Below are positions 45,649 to 54,417 of a stretch of 64,000 bases of DNA, one piece after another. The translations under genes were made by a program, and so were the position numbers. Under the pieces are notes generated by a model that was not told the origin of the DNA, did not search any database, and was given only the letters and a program-made list of their open reading frames with translations. Each line of letters starts with the position of its first letter. The stretch's first letter is position 1. This stretch comes from Streptomyces ruber. Lineage in GTDB: Bacteria > Actinomycetota > Actinomycetes > Streptomycetales > Streptomycetaceae. The DNA is taken from the NCBI RefSeq assembly GCF_014648075.1, contig NZ_BMQK01000006.1:124001-188000 (forward strand). Reading direction: 5' to 3'.

Positions 45649-45668
45649 CGGCGCGGGGGCACGGCTTC

Positions 45669-45700
45669 TCGCCCCCGGACCCGTACGGGTCCGGGGGCGA
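45669..45700. terminator. Bidirectional terminator between the two secreted-protein genes
   Basis: A perfect 14-bp stem (TCGCCCCCGGACCC and complement) with a GTAC loop between convergent genes. Confidence 0.85.
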
Positions 45701-45774
45701 AGTGCTGCCGGTGTGCGGTGCGGTGTCCCGGGCCTGTGCGGTGGCGTCGATCCGGCGCTCGGATCCCGTTCCGC

Positions 45775-46269
45775 TCAGATCTTGTTCTCCGAGCGGCGGC
45801 GCAGCCAGAACACCCCGCCGCCGATGAGGGCGAGCGCCACCATGCCGCCGCCGATCGCCATGTCGGTCGGGGTCGCACCGGAGGAGCTGCCGCCGCCGAG
45901 ACCGCCCCGGACACCGCCGATGACGGTGAAGACGTCGTCGAAGGTCTTGTCCCGGCCCTCGCAGTCGGTGGTCACGCTGTACGAGCCCGGGCGGACCCGG
46001 TCCCTGACGGTCACCTTCGCGGTCGCCGTGTTGCCGTGGCCGCCCCACGACTTCAAATGGGTCTCGGGGAAGGCCTCCGAACTGATCGTGCTGCCCCGCA
46101 TCGTGCAGGCGTCGCCGTGCACGGTGAGGGTCAGCTGTCCGCCGCGGGCGATGACGCCGGGCGCGGCCGTGACCGAGGCCGGGTCGTTCCACGCGGCGGC
46201 CGTGGGGGCGGCGAGCCCGACCGCGGCGGCCGCCACGACGGCGGCCGCCAGGGCACGAGATGTACGCAT
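45775..46269 (-). CDS. Small secreted Ig-like protein with C-terminal anchor
   Basis: A 164-residue relative of the 45133 protein: signal peptide 1-26, beta domain (VTAAPGVIARGGQLTLTVHG; Cys55 and Cys103), a Gly-rich linker containing GGVRGGLGGG (118-127), a membrane helix (about 136-156) and a basic RRRSENK end. It lacks LPxTG. It is close to the class F sortase gene and may be its substrate (inference). Confidence 0.75.
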   Translation of the reverse strand: MRTSRALAAAVVAAAAVGLAAPTAAAWNDPASVTAAPGVIARGGQLTLTVHGDACTMRGSTISSEAFPETHLKSWGGHGNTATAKVTVRDRVRPGSYSVTTDCEGRDKTFDDVFTVIGGVRGGLGGGSSSGATPTDMAIGGGMVALALIGGGVFWLRRRSENKI

Positions 46270-46603
46270 GTGATCCTCCGCGGGGGCGCCCCGGGACCCG
46301 TACCCGGTCGATCGGCGAGAAAGCGCCTCCCAGTCAGACCCTTAAGTGAGGTGCGCCGGGCCGCATTTCGGGTGTGGTCCGTCCTGGTGAGAAGACACGC
46401 CGGGGGTGTCCGGCACGCGGGATGTCGCCGCAGGTCACGGGCTGTCGACAGGCCCCGTGCGGCGGCGCCCCGGATGGCGCAGGACAGCGCGGCACCACCC
46501 GTTCGCACCCGCCCCGTCGCCGGGCCCGCGCGCTGCGCCTAGCGTGCTGCGTATGCACGACCGGCGCCGGCGCGGCGACGGCCGTGCCGAAAGGGGATGG
46601 CGC
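46270..46603. other. 334-bp intergenic region before the sortase gene
   Basis: No coding frame is convincing in this stretch. It must hold divergent promoters for the secreted-protein and sortase genes. Bases 46335-46350 (ACCCTTAAGTGAGG) are locally AT-richer. An ATG at 46553 could extend the sortase by 17 basic residues. Confidence 0.5.
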
Positions 46604-47266
46604 ATGCATTCGTCCGGACCGGCCGAGGAGGAGCAGCCGAGGAAGCGCGTCCCGTGGGGCGTGATGGCGCTCGTCCTGCTCACCGGCCTCGCCCTCATCC
46701 GCAACGGCTCGGGCGAGTTCGACACGGGCCCGCCGCAGCCCGCCTCCGCGGCGGCCGCCGACAGCCGCACCACCCCGCAGGGCGTCTTCGCGAGGGCGCC
46801 CGGACCGCTGCCGTACTCCGTCGTCGACCGGGTCAGGATCCCGTCGATCCAGGTGAACGCCCCGGTGATGCCCGTCGGCCTGGACCGGGACGGCTGGGTG
46901 GACGCGCCGCCGCCGCAGGACGCGAACCTGGCGGGGTGGTTCACCGGGGCGGTGTCCCCCGGGGAGAAGGGCACGGCCGTGCTCGTGGGCCACGTCGACA
47001 ACGTCCGGGGGCCCGCCGTGTTCTACGGGCTCGGGGCGCTGCGCAAGGGCAACCGGGTGGACGTCCTGCGCAACGACGGGAGGACGGCCCGTTTCGAGGT
47101 GTACGGCGTCGAGGTGTTCCGGAAGGACGCCTTCCCCGGCGACCGCGTCTACGGCGACCGGGGCGTCCCGGAGCTGCGGGTCATCACCTGCGGGGGAGGC
47201 TTCTCGGAGCGGGACGGGTATGCCGGGAACGTGGTCGTCTTCGCCCGCATGGTCGGCGTCCGCTGA
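46604..47266 (+). CDS. Class F sortase
   Basis: A 220-residue membrane-bound transpeptidase. An N-terminal helix (about 19-33) anchors it; the catalytic domain has His130 (LVGHVDN), Cys196 (RVITCGGGF) and Arg203 (SERDGYAGN). These short sortases of actinobacteria usually sit near small secreted proteins rather than pilus genes. ATG at 46604 is chosen because AAAGGGGA is eight bases away; an ATG at 46553 adds a basic extension. Two candidate substrates lie upstream. Confidence 0.92.
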   Translation: MHSSGPAEEEQPRKRVPWGVMALVLLTGLALIRNGSGEFDTGPPQPASAAAADSRTTPQGVFARAPGPLPYSVVDRVRIPSIQVNAPVMPVGLDRDGWVDAPPPQDANLAGWFTGAVSPGEKGTAVLVGHVDNVRGPAVFYGLGALRKGNRVDVLRNDGRTARFEVYGVEVFRKDAFPGDRVYGDRGVPELRVITCGGGFSERDGYAGNVVVFARMVGVR

Positions 47267-47304
47267 GCGCTCCGCGCCGGGACCGGCTCCCGTCCGCGGG
47301 TCCG

Positions 47305-47341
47305 TCGTGGCCGGGCGCGCGGTTCCCCGCGCCTGGGGCGC
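47305..47341. repeat. Degenerate copy of the dispersed repeat
   Basis: GCGCGGTTCCCCGCGCC with a following GGGGCGC resembles the repeat at 38935-38974 but has lost the perfect stem. Confidence 0.5.
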
Positions 47342-47466
47342 TTCTGACGGCTCTTGGCCGGACATCATCCGGCCGGGTGGCACTACGAGAGACGGCTCGC
47401 GAGGCGTCGGCTGACTCATCGGGCCCGCCCGCAACCGTCCGGGGACGGTCTCAAGAGCCGTCAGAA
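47342..47466. repeat. 125-bp element bounded by perfect 15-bp inverted repeats
   Basis: TTCTGACGGCTCTTG at 47342-47356 is exactly repeated in reverse at 47452-47466, with 95 bp between. The right arm lies 5 bp past the deacetylase stop. It may be a small mobile (MITE-like) element or a long-range stem; no target duplication is seen. Confidence 0.55.
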
Positions 47467-47471
47467 ACGGC

Positions 47472-48329
47472 CTAGTCGTAGCGCCGGCGCGGCACGGTGA
47501 TGCGGTGGCCCGACTCCAGCAGCCGGGGCAGGTAGCCGCGCAGGGCCCGCACGGTCTGGGAACGGTCGCCGCCGGCGTCGTGGGAGAGGACCACGACGCC
47601 GGGGCCGGCGCCGTCCTCGACCAGGTCGAGGATCGTGCGGACGCCCGGTTCCTGCCAGTCCAGCGTGTCGACGGTCCAGGCCAGGGGCTCCATGCCCAGC
47701 TCGGCGCCCAGCCGGAAGGCCGCCCGGTTCCAGGCGCCGTAGGGGGCGCGGAACCACTGGGGCGGCGCACCGCACAGCCTCTCGACGATCTCGCAGGTGC
47801 TCTCCATCTCCCGGCGGATCCCGGCCCGTGACAGCCGGGTGAGCAGCGGGTGCGACCAGGTGTGGTTGCCGACGACGTGCCCGTCGTCGGCCATCTCGCG
47901 CAGCAGGTCCGGGTACGCCTCCGCCATCTCGCCGCACACGAAGAACATGGCCCGCACATCGTGCTCGCGCAGTGTGCGCAGGATGGCCGGGGTGTAGCGG
48001 GCGTCGGGGCCGTCGTCGAAGGTCAGCACCATGGCGTGGCCGAGCCCGGGCAGCGCCTCCAGCGGCCTGCGCCGTGCCCGCGGCCGCGCCGGGACACGGC
48101 GCTGCGGGCCGTACCCGGTGAGGGGGTGCAGCCGGTACGCGGAGGACCTCGGCGTCCGGCGCACCGGAGAGCCTCCGGCCACGGCCACCGGGCCGGGCGC
48201 CGGTGGCCGGCCCGGTGGCCGTTCGCCCGTGAGCAGGGCCGCGGTGCCCGCGGCGCCGGCCGCTGCCAGGACGGCGGCGGAGGCCATGACCACCCGGCGC
48301 CGTGCGACCGTCGTCTGATCGTCTGTCAT
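47472..48329 (-). CDS. Polysaccharide deacetylase (NodB domain), exported
   Basis: A 285-residue CE4 deacetylase. The N-terminus RRRVVMASAAVLAAAG looks like a Tat signal. The NodB domain (about 98-280) has motif 1 TFDDGPD, the metal pair in NHTWSHPLLT, motif 3 RAPYGAWN and motif 5 LSHD. It likely removes acetyl groups from peptidoglycan or another wall polymer. Its position beside the sortase fits a cell-wall role. Confidence 0.92.
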   Translation of the reverse strand: MTDDQTTVARRRVVMASAAVLAAAGAAGTAALLTGERPPGRPPAPGPVAVAGGSPVRRTPRSSAYRLHPLTGYGPQRRVPARPRARRRPLEALPGLGHAMVLTFDDGPDARYTPAILRTLREHDVRAMFFVCGEMAEAYPDLLREMADDGHVVGNHTWSHPLLTRLSRAGIRREMESTCEIVERLCGAPPQWFRAPYGAWNRAAFRLGAELGMEPLAWTVDTLDWQEPGVRTILDLVEDGAGPGVVVLSHDAGGDRSQTVRALRGYLPRLLESGHRITVPRRRYD

Positions 48330-48468
48330 GACTCATCAGTCGCCCGGCGGACGTCCGGCGGGCTCCGGTGACACCGGGACGGAGCCAGGAAAACACCCGC
48401 CTGGCGCACGCCCCGGGGACCCGACCCGCGGCGTCCCCGGCATGGCGGGTTCCGATAACCTCGCAGCC

Positions 48469-48927
48469 GTGGCGCAGCACTCACACCAGTTCGAACGGGG
48501 CACGGACGGCCCGAAGGTGATCCTCGCCGGGGTGGACGGCTCCGAGTCCTCCTTCCGCGCGGCGGCCTACGCCTCCGGTCTGGCCCGGCGGCAGCACGCG
48601 CTGCTGGCCCTCGTGTACGTCCAGCCGGTGGCGACGGCGGGCGCGGCGTTCGGCGCGCCCGTGGCGCAGGTCACCGACGAGGTCGCCGAAGACCTGATCG
48701 CGGAGATCCGGAAGTCCACCGAACGGTCCCGGGGCGTCTTCGACGTGCGGTGGGAGTTCCACACCTTCCGCGGCGACCCCTACAACGGGCTGGTGACGGC
48801 CGCGGACGAGCTGAAGGCGGACGCGGTCGTGGTGGGCGCCTCCGAGCAGGCGGGCCACCGGATCGTCGGCTCGGTCGCGGTCCGTCTGGTGAAGGCGGGA
48901 CGCTGGCCGGTGACGGTGGTGCCGTAG
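48469..48927 (+). CDS. Universal stress protein
   Basis: A 152-residue UspA-fold protein: VILAGVDGSESSFRAAAYA at the start and the ATP-loop VVGASEQAGHRIVGSVAVRLVKAGRWPVTVVP at the end (G-2X-G-9X-G(S/N)-like pattern in part). A GTG start at 48469 seems likely and may be leaderless, because a GATAAC -10-like sequence lies only some 10 bp ahead; an ATG at 48442 is the alternative. Role in stress survival is general for the family. Confidence 0.85.
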   Translation: MAQHSHQFERGTDGPKVILAGVDGSESSFRAAAYASGLARRQHALLALVYVQPVATAGAAFGAPVAQVTDEVAEDLIAEIRKSTERSRGVFDVRWEFHTFRGDPYNGLVTAADELKADAVVVGASEQAGHRIVGSVAVRLVKAGRWPVTVVP

Positions 48928-49056
48928 CCGGGCACCACGCCGGCCGGCCACCGGAGGGAACCGTTCACCGAACCGTTCATCGACGCGTTCGACCGTCCGT
49001 CGCACAGTGCCGTCCGTGATCTGTCCCCGGTCCGGGGCCTGCGGTCCCATACGGCC

Positions 49057-49611
49057 ATGACGGCCGGAACCACGATCACCCGGATCACCCATGGGACGAC
49101 CGCCGAGCACGAGCTGGCCGCACTGCAGCGGGAGCACGGCCGGCCCCTCTTCGCGCTGATGCTGCGCCTGTCCGACGGGGACCGGCAACGCGCCGAGGAC
49201 CTGGTGCAGGAGACCCTCGTACGCGCCTGGCAGCATCCCGAAGCGCTCCGCGCGGACGACTTCACCTCCGTACGCCCCTGGCTGCTGACCGTCGGGCGGC
49301 GGCTCGCCATCGACGCTCGGCGGGCGCGGCAGGCCAGACCCGCCGAGGTCGGGGACGCGGTGCTGGAGAACGCCCGGGTGTGCGCCGACCACGCCGAGCG
49401 GTCCGCCGCCGTCCTCGACGTGCGCCGTGCCGTGCGGACACTCACCCCCGAACACCGTGACGTCCTGGTGCAGGTGTACTTCCGGGGGGCGAGTGTGGCG
49501 GAGGCCGCGGAGGCGCTGGGCATACCCCCGGGTACTGTGAAGTCCCGCGCGTACTATGCGCTGCGCGCTCTGCGCCGGGTACTCCCCGGGTACGCGGCCG
49601 ATCAGCGGTGA
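49057..49611 (+). CDS. ECF-type RNA polymerase sigma factor
   Basis: A 184-residue sigma factor with regions 2 (RAEDLVQETLVRAWQHP) and 4 (LTPEHRDVLVQVYFRGASVAEAAEALGIPPGTVKSRAYYALRALRR). Region 3 is absent, as in ECF sigmas. An anti-sigma gene lies downstream after one unknown gene. No clear target promoter is recognised. Confidence 0.92.
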   Translation: MTAGTTITRITHGTTAEHELAALQREHGRPLFALMLRLSDGDRQRAEDLVQETLVRAWQHPEALRADDFTSVRPWLLTVGRRLAIDARRARQARPAEVGDAVLENARVCADHAERSAAVLDVRRAVRTLTPEHRDVLVQVYFRGASVAEAAEALGIPPGTVKSRAYYALRALRRVLPGYAADQR

Positions 49612-49748
49612 AACACACGTCCGGGTCAAAGCTCGGCAAAGCGCTTCGCCGGGGCCCCGGATTGAGCAATCGTCTGTCTTCAGCCGTGTTCCGGACCGGG
49701 GCCCGCCCGGACCGGGCGAGGCGCACGCACGGAGGAAGGCGGGAAGGG

Positions 49749-50255
49749 ATGCTGCACAGAGGCCAAGAGAGCGCGGACGGCCCGGGCGGCGAGGGACTGG
49801 TCGTCCCCATGGCCTGGTTGTACGCCGAGTACATCGCCGACGAACTGCTGCGGACCGGCGACCTGATGCCGCCGACGTCCTTCGAGTTCCGCGCCGGACG
49901 GGACGCCCTGGCGCTGACCATTTTCCTCGCCGACACGCACGGCGAGCTCTCCGGCATCCGGGTCGTCACCCAGCTGGAGACCTGGCTGTCGCTCACCGCG
50001 TACGACCAGCCGTGGCAGGACTGGGTACGGACCCGCATGGAGCGGCTCACCGCCGACGCGCCGGGCTCGTCACCGGACCTGGACCTGGCCGTCGCGACCT
50101 GGCGGTGGCTGCGGGAGACCGAACTGCTGGCCCCCGACCTGGACGCGGTGCCGGGCGACGGCCCGGTGCCGGACGAGGACGCCGGCCCGAAGGTGTGGAC
50201 GCCGGCCTGGCGCCTCGGCCTGCCACTGGGCCACCTGGCCATCCACCTGTTCTAG
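49749..50255 (+). CDS. Unknown protein between sigma and anti-sigma genes
   Basis: A 168-residue protein with an ATG after GGAGGAAGGCGGGAAGGG. It has a polar core (WLYAEYIADELLRTGDLMPPTS) and Trp-rich ends (TPAWRLGLPLGHLAIHLF). No membrane segment or known motif. Its position between sigma and anti-sigma genes suggests it belongs to the same response. I do not recognise the family. Confidence 0.65.
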   Translation: MLHRGQESADGPGGEGLVVPMAWLYAEYIADELLRTGDLMPPTSFEFRAGRDALALTIFLADTHGELSGIRVVTQLETWLSLTAYDQPWQDWVRTRMERLTADAPGSSPDLDLAVATWRWLRETELLAPDLDAVPGDGPVPDEDAGPKVWTPAWRLGLPLGHLAIHLF

Positions 50256-50389
50256 CCACCGCCCCGGGCGCCCGGGGGCTCCGCATCCTTCGGGCGGCAT
50301 TCCGCGGGGCGCTTGAGTGATTCCCGGGCCGGGTCCGTACCGGTGGGGGCAGGAAGCCACCCCCACCCGCCCCGGCCCGAGGAATTGCC

Positions 50390-51058
50390 ATGTGGTCCCA
50401 GAACCGTCATCACGACGTCGGCGCCTACGCGCTGGGCGTGCTGGACGAGGTGGACGAGTTCCGTTTCGAGGACCATCTGCGCGGCTGCCCCCGGTGCACG
50501 ACGCAGGTCACCGAGTTCCGGACCGCCGCCCGGCAGCTGATGCTCTACCGGCAGGCCACGCCGCGTGCCGTGCACTCCTTCGCGGGACCGGGCCCGCGGC
50601 TGCTGGACCGGCTGCTCGGCGAGGTCGCCTCGCGGCGGCGCTCGGTGCGCCGGCGCTCGCTGTTCGTGGTCGCCGCCTGCGCGGTGTTCGCGGTGGGCGG
50701 GCCCGCGGTCACCGTCGTCGCCCGGACGGGCGGGCAGCCGCGGACGGTCGCGGCGGCCGACGCGGCGTCGGGCGTGTGGGCCGAGGTCAGGGCCGAGGAC
50801 CGGACCTGGGGCAGCGCCATCGACCTCCGGGTGAGGGACGCGTCGGGACCGCGCGTCTGCCGGCTCCTCGCGGTCGGCCGGGACGGGTCCGAGGAGACCG
50901 TGGCGAGCTGGACGGCGCCCGGCGGCACCGGCGGTCCCTCCGGCATGCACGGCGGGGCCGCGATGCGGCGGGCGGACATCGACCGCTTCGAGGTGCGCAC
51001 GGCGGGCGGGGAGCGGCTGCTGACGCTCGTCTCGCCGTGGCGGGCGGGCGGCGGATGA
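50390..51058 (+). CDS. Membrane anti-sigma factor with zinc-binding motif (RskA-like)
   Basis: A 222-residue protein. The N-terminal zinc anti-sigma motif is HHDVGAYALGVLDEVDEF then His29-X3-Cys33-X2-Cys36 (HLRGCPRC). One membrane helix (about 91-110) leads to an extracellular domain of about 110 residues of RskA type (SIDLRVRDASGPRVC...). It should hold the ECF sigma factor inactive until an outside signal triggers cleavage. Confidence 0.9.
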   Translation: MWSQNRHHDVGAYALGVLDEVDEFRFEDHLRGCPRCTTQVTEFRTAARQLMLYRQATPRAVHSFAGPGPRLLDRLLGEVASRRRSVRRRSLFVVAACAVFAVGGPAVTVVARTGGQPRTVAAADAASGVWAEVRAEDRTWGSAIDLRVRDASGPRVCRLLAVGRDGSEETVASWTAPGGTGGPSGMHGGAAMRRADIDRFEVRTAGGERLLTLVSPWRAGGG

Positions 51059-51069
51059 CCGCCGCCCGC
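51044..51069. terminator. Bidirectional hairpin between anti-sigma and glycosylase genes
   Basis: GCGGGCGGCGG-ATGA-CCGCCGCCCGC, an 11-bp stem containing the anti-sigma stop codon; the glycosylase stop is two bases away. Confidence 0.75.
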
Positions 51070-51070
51070 A

Positions 51071-51958
51071 CTACTTCAGCAACCGCGACATCCTGCGGTC
51101 CGCGAGCGGTCTCCCGCCCGTCTGGCACGTCGGGCAGTACTGGAGCGAGGAGTCGCTGAAGGCGACCTCGCGGACGGTGTCCCCGCACACCGGGCAGGGC
51201 TCTCCGGTGCGGCCGTGCACCCGCAGCCCGCTCCTCTTCTCCGCCTTCAGCCGGCCCGCGGCCAGCCCCCGGGACCGCTCCACCGCCTCGGTGAGGGTGG
51301 TGCGCAGCGCCTCGTACAGCCGGTGGGTCTCCTCCTCGGTCAGCGAGGCGGCGATCTTGTACGGGGACATCCGGGCGACGTGCAGGATCTCGTCGCTGTA
51401 CGCGTTCCCGACGCCCGCGATCAGGCTCTGGTCGCGCAGGGCGCCCTTGATCCGGCGCCGCTCCCCCGCGAGGAGCGCGGCGAGGCGGGTCTCGTCGAAG
51501 TCGTCCGCGAGGGGGTCGGGGCCCAGGCGGGCCACCCCGGGGACGTCCCGCGGGTCCCGCACGACGTACACGGCGAGCCGCTTCTGCGTGCCGGCCTCCG
51601 TGAGGTCGAAGCCCGCGCCGCCGCCCAGCGCGACGCGCAGCGCGAGGGGGCCCCTGCCGGGGCGCGGCGGTGTGCCGGGCAGGCGGTCGTGCCACTGGAG
51701 CCAGCCGCCGCGGGCCAGGTGGGTGACGAGGTGCAGAGCCTCACCGGTCCCGTTCGCGGTACCGGCGCCGGCCTCGATGCCGAGGAACTTGCCGTGCCGG
51801 CGCACCGCCGTCACCTCGCGCCCCTCCAGGGCCGTGACCGGCGGGTCGTACGTCTTCAGGACGCTGACCGCGACGGGCAGCACCCGGACGACCTCCCGAC
51901 CGACGAGGTGCCCGGTCAGGAAGTCCCGCAGCGCTTCGACCTCGGGCAGTTCCGGCAT
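51071..51958 (-). CDS. Fpg/Nei-family DNA glycosylase
   Basis: A 295-residue base-excision repair enzyme. The N-terminus is MPELPEVEA (Pro2 nucleophile, Glu3), a helix-two-turn-helix includes LRDQSLIAGVGNAYSDEIL, and the zinc finger is CPVCGD...YCPTC. It removes oxidised bases and cuts the abasic site. ATG at 51958 is required for Pro2 and so fixes the start. It is a paralogue of the main fpg gene. Confidence 0.94.
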   Translation of the reverse strand: MPELPEVEALRDFLTGHLVGREVVRVLPVAVSVLKTYDPPVTALEGREVTAVRRHGKFLGIEAGAGTANGTGEALHLVTHLARGGWLQWHDRLPGTPPRPGRGPLALRVALGGGAGFDLTEAGTQKRLAVYVVRDPRDVPGVARLGPDPLADDFDETRLAALLAGERRRIKGALRDQSLIAGVGNAYSDEILHVARMSPYKIAASLTEEETHRLYEALRTTLTEAVERSRGLAAGRLKAEKRSGLRVHGRTGEPCPVCGDTVREVAFSDSSLQYCPTCQTGGRPLADRRMSRLLK

Positions 51959-52011
51959 ACGTCCAGGGTGCCACCCGGGAGGCACAATGGCCGGAGGAAG
52001 GGGTTGTCGTC

Positions 52012-53439
52012 ATGGCGGCCATGGAGTGGTTCACCGCACCCGACTACTGGATCAGCCGGCTGGTCTTCCAGCGGGCGCTGGCCGCCGTGTACCTGGTGGC
52101 CTTCCTCGGCGCGGCGCTCCAGTTCCGGGCCCTCCTCGGAGAGCGCGGCATGCTGCCGGTCCCCCGCTTCGTGGCGCGCGTCCCGTTCCGGCGGGCGCCC
52201 AGCGTCTTCCACTGGCACTACTCGGACCGCTTCTTCGCGCTGTGGGCGTGGACGGGCGTCGCCGTGTCGGCGGCGCTGCTCGCCGGGCTCGACTCGCTGC
52301 TCCCGCTGTGGGGCGGCATGCTGCTGTGGCTGCTGCCGTGGCTGCTCTACCTGTCGGTCATGAACGTGGGGCAGACCTGGTACTCGTTCGGCTGGGAGTC
52401 GCTGCTGCTGGAGGTGGGCTTCCTCGCGGTGTTCCTCGGCAACGACGAGGTGGCGCCGCCGGTCGTCGTGCTGTTCCTGCTGCGCTGGCTGCTGTTCCGG
52501 GTGGAGTTCGGCGCCGGGCTGATCAAGATGCGGGGCGACGCGTGCTGGCGGAAGCTGACCTGTCTCGACCACCACCACGAGACCCAGCCGATGCCGGGCC
52601 CGCTGAGCCGGTTCTTCCACCACCTGCCGAAGCCGCTGCACCGCGTCGAGGCCGCGGCGAACCACGTCACCCAGCTCGCCGTCCCCTTCCTCCTGTTCAC
52701 CCCGCAGCCGATCGCGACGGCCGCCGCCGCGCTGATGGTCGTCACCCAGCTGTGGCTGGTGCTGTCGGGCAACTTCGCCTGGCTGAACTGGCTCACCGTC
52801 GTGCTGGCCCTGTCGGCGGTGGACTACGGCGGCACCGCGCCCGCGGACGTGCCCGCCACGGCGCCGCTGTGGTACGAGGCCGTCGTCCTCGCCGTCGCCG
52901 CGCTGCTCCTCGCCCTCAGCTACCGGCCGGTCCGCAACATGCTCTCCCGCCGCCAGGTCATGAACCGCTCGTTCGACCCGCTGCACCTGGTCAACACCTA
53001 CGGCGCGTTCGGCAGCGTCAGCCGGGTCCGGTACGAGGTGGTGGTCGAGGGCACGGCGGACGACGTGCCGCGCGAGGACGGGGACTGGCGGGAGTACGAG
53101 TTCAAGGGCAAGCCGGGCGACGTGCGGCGCCGGCCGCGCCAGTACGCGCCCTACCACCTGCGGCTCGACTGGCTGATGTGGTTCGCGGCGCTCTCCCCCG
53201 GGTACGCCGGCGCCTGGTTCGGCGCTCTGGTGGAGCGGCTGCTGGAGGGCGACCGGGACACGCTGCGGCTGCTGCGCCACTCCCCGTTCCCGCCGGACGC
53301 CCCGCCGCGCCACGTCCGCGCCCGCCTGTTCCGCTACCGGTTCACGACCCGGCGGGAACGACGCGAGACGGGCGCGTACTGGGAACGGACGTACGTACGG
53401 GAGTTCCTGCCGCCGACCCGGCTGACCGGGTCGTCATGA
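52012..53439 (+). CDS. Lipase maturation factor family membrane protein
   Basis: A 475-residue membrane protein with several helices (ALAAVYLVAFLGAALQF, GVAVSAALLAGLDSLLP, GMLLWLLPWLLYLSVMNVG, VVLFLLRWLLFRVEFGAG, LAVPFLLFTPQPIATAAAAL) and the LMF-specific segments FGAGLIKMRGDACWRKLTCL and LVNTYGAFGSVSRVRYEVV. In animals LMF1 helps lipases fold in the ER; in bacteria the role is unknown. ATG at 52012 has GGAGGAAGGGG in place. Confidence 0.9.
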   Translation: MAAMEWFTAPDYWISRLVFQRALAAVYLVAFLGAALQFRALLGERGMLPVPRFVARVPFRRAPSVFHWHYSDRFFALWAWTGVAVSAALLAGLDSLLPLWGGMLLWLLPWLLYLSVMNVGQTWYSFGWESLLLEVGFLAVFLGNDEVAPPVVVLFLLRWLLFRVEFGAGLIKMRGDACWRKLTCLDHHHETQPMPGPLSRFFHHLPKPLHRVEAAANHVTQLAVPFLLFTPQPIATAAAALMVVTQLWLVLSGNFAWLNWLTVVLALSAVDYGGTAPADVPATAPLWYEAVVLAVAALLLALSYRPVRNMLSRRQVMNRSFDPLHLVNTYGAFGSVSRVRYEVVVEGTADDVPREDGDWREYEFKGKPGDVRRRPRQYAPYHLRLDWLMWFAALSPGYAGAWFGALVERLLEGDRDTLRLLRHSPFPPDAPPRHVRARLFRYRFTTRRERRETGAYWERTYVREFLPPTRLTGSS

Positions 53440-54417
53440 CGCGTCCCCGGGCAGGGGCGCGTCCCCGGCGATCAGTCCCCGGGCCCGCAGCTCCCGCCAG
53501 AACGCCGCGGGCACCCGGGCCGCGAACTGCTCGGCGCAGTCCCGGACCTCGGCCGCCGAACGGGCCCCGGCCAGCACGCTCGCCACGGCCGGATGGGCGG
53601 CGGGGAAGGCGAGCGCGGCGGCGCGCAGCGTCGTTCCGTGGCGTTCGGCGAGGTCCTTCAGGCGCAGCGCCCGGTCCACCAGGGGGGCGGGCGCGGTGGC
53701 GTAGTCGTACGGGGCCCCGGGCCGCGGGTCCGCCAGCAGTCCGGAGTTGAAGGCGCCGCCGACGACCACGGACACGCCGCGCTCCCGGGCCGCGGGCAGC
53801 AGGTCGGTCAGGGCGCCCTGGTCGAGGAGGGTGTAGCGGCCCGCGCACAGCACCACGTCGACGTCCGTGTCGCGGACGAGGCGGGTGAGCAGTGCCGTCC
53901 CGTTCATGCCCGCCCCGATCGCGCCGACGGCTCCTTCCGCCCGCAGGCCCTCCAGGGCCGGATAGCCCTCGCGGATTGCCTGTTCGGCGTGGTCGTCGGG
54001 GTCGTGGAGGTAGACGACGTCCACCCGGTCGAGACGGAGCCGTTCGAGGCTGGCCGCCAGGGTGCGCCGGACGCCGTCGGCGGAGAAGTCCCACACGCGG
54101 CGGTGCGTGGCGGGTACCGCGAAGCCGTGGGCCAGGTCGTCGCCGCCCTCGTCCGACGGCTCCAGCCGGCGGCCCACCTTGGTGGAGACCGTGTACGCCG
54201 ACCGGGGGAGGTCGCGCAGGGCCGCGCCGAGGCGGCGTTCGGACAGGCCGAGCCCGTAGTGCGGCGCGGTGTCGAAGTAGCGGACGCCGTGCTGCCACGC
54301 GGCGCGCACCGCCTCGTACGCCTGCTCCTCGCCGACCTCGCTGTACAGGTTGCCGAGACCGGCGGTGCCGAGGGCGAGGGCGCTGACCTCGACGCCGCTG
54401 CGGCCCAGCCGGTTCAC
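53434..54417 (-). CDS. Aldo/keto reductase, L-fucose dehydrogenase-like
   Basis: A 327-residue AKR. The catalytic Asp/Tyr motif is YFDTAPHYGLGLSERRLG; YTVSTKVGRRL carries Lys and VVYLHDPDDH the His. This wording resembles D-threo-aldose/L-fucose 1-dehydrogenases, which oxidise sugars to lactones. The GTG start overlaps the SDR stop (GTGA); the operon fuconate dehydratase-SDR-AKR supports a fucose-type pathway. It ends overlapping the LMF gene by 6 bp. Confidence 0.85.
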   Translation of the reverse strand: MNRLGRSGVEVSALALGTAGLGNLYSEVGEEQAYEAVRAAWQHGVRYFDTAPHYGLGLSERRLGAALRDLPRSAYTVSTKVGRRLEPSDEGGDDLAHGFAVPATHRRVWDFSADGVRRTLAASLERLRLDRVDVVYLHDPDDHAEQAIREGYPALEGLRAEGAVGAIGAGMNGTALLTRLVRDTDVDVVLCAGRYTLLDQGALTDLLPAARERGVSVVVGGAFNSGLLADPRPGAPYDYATAPAPLVDRALRLKDLAERHGTTLRAAALAFPAAHPAVASVLAGARSAAEVRDCAEQFAARVPAAFWRELRARGLIAGDAPLPGDAS

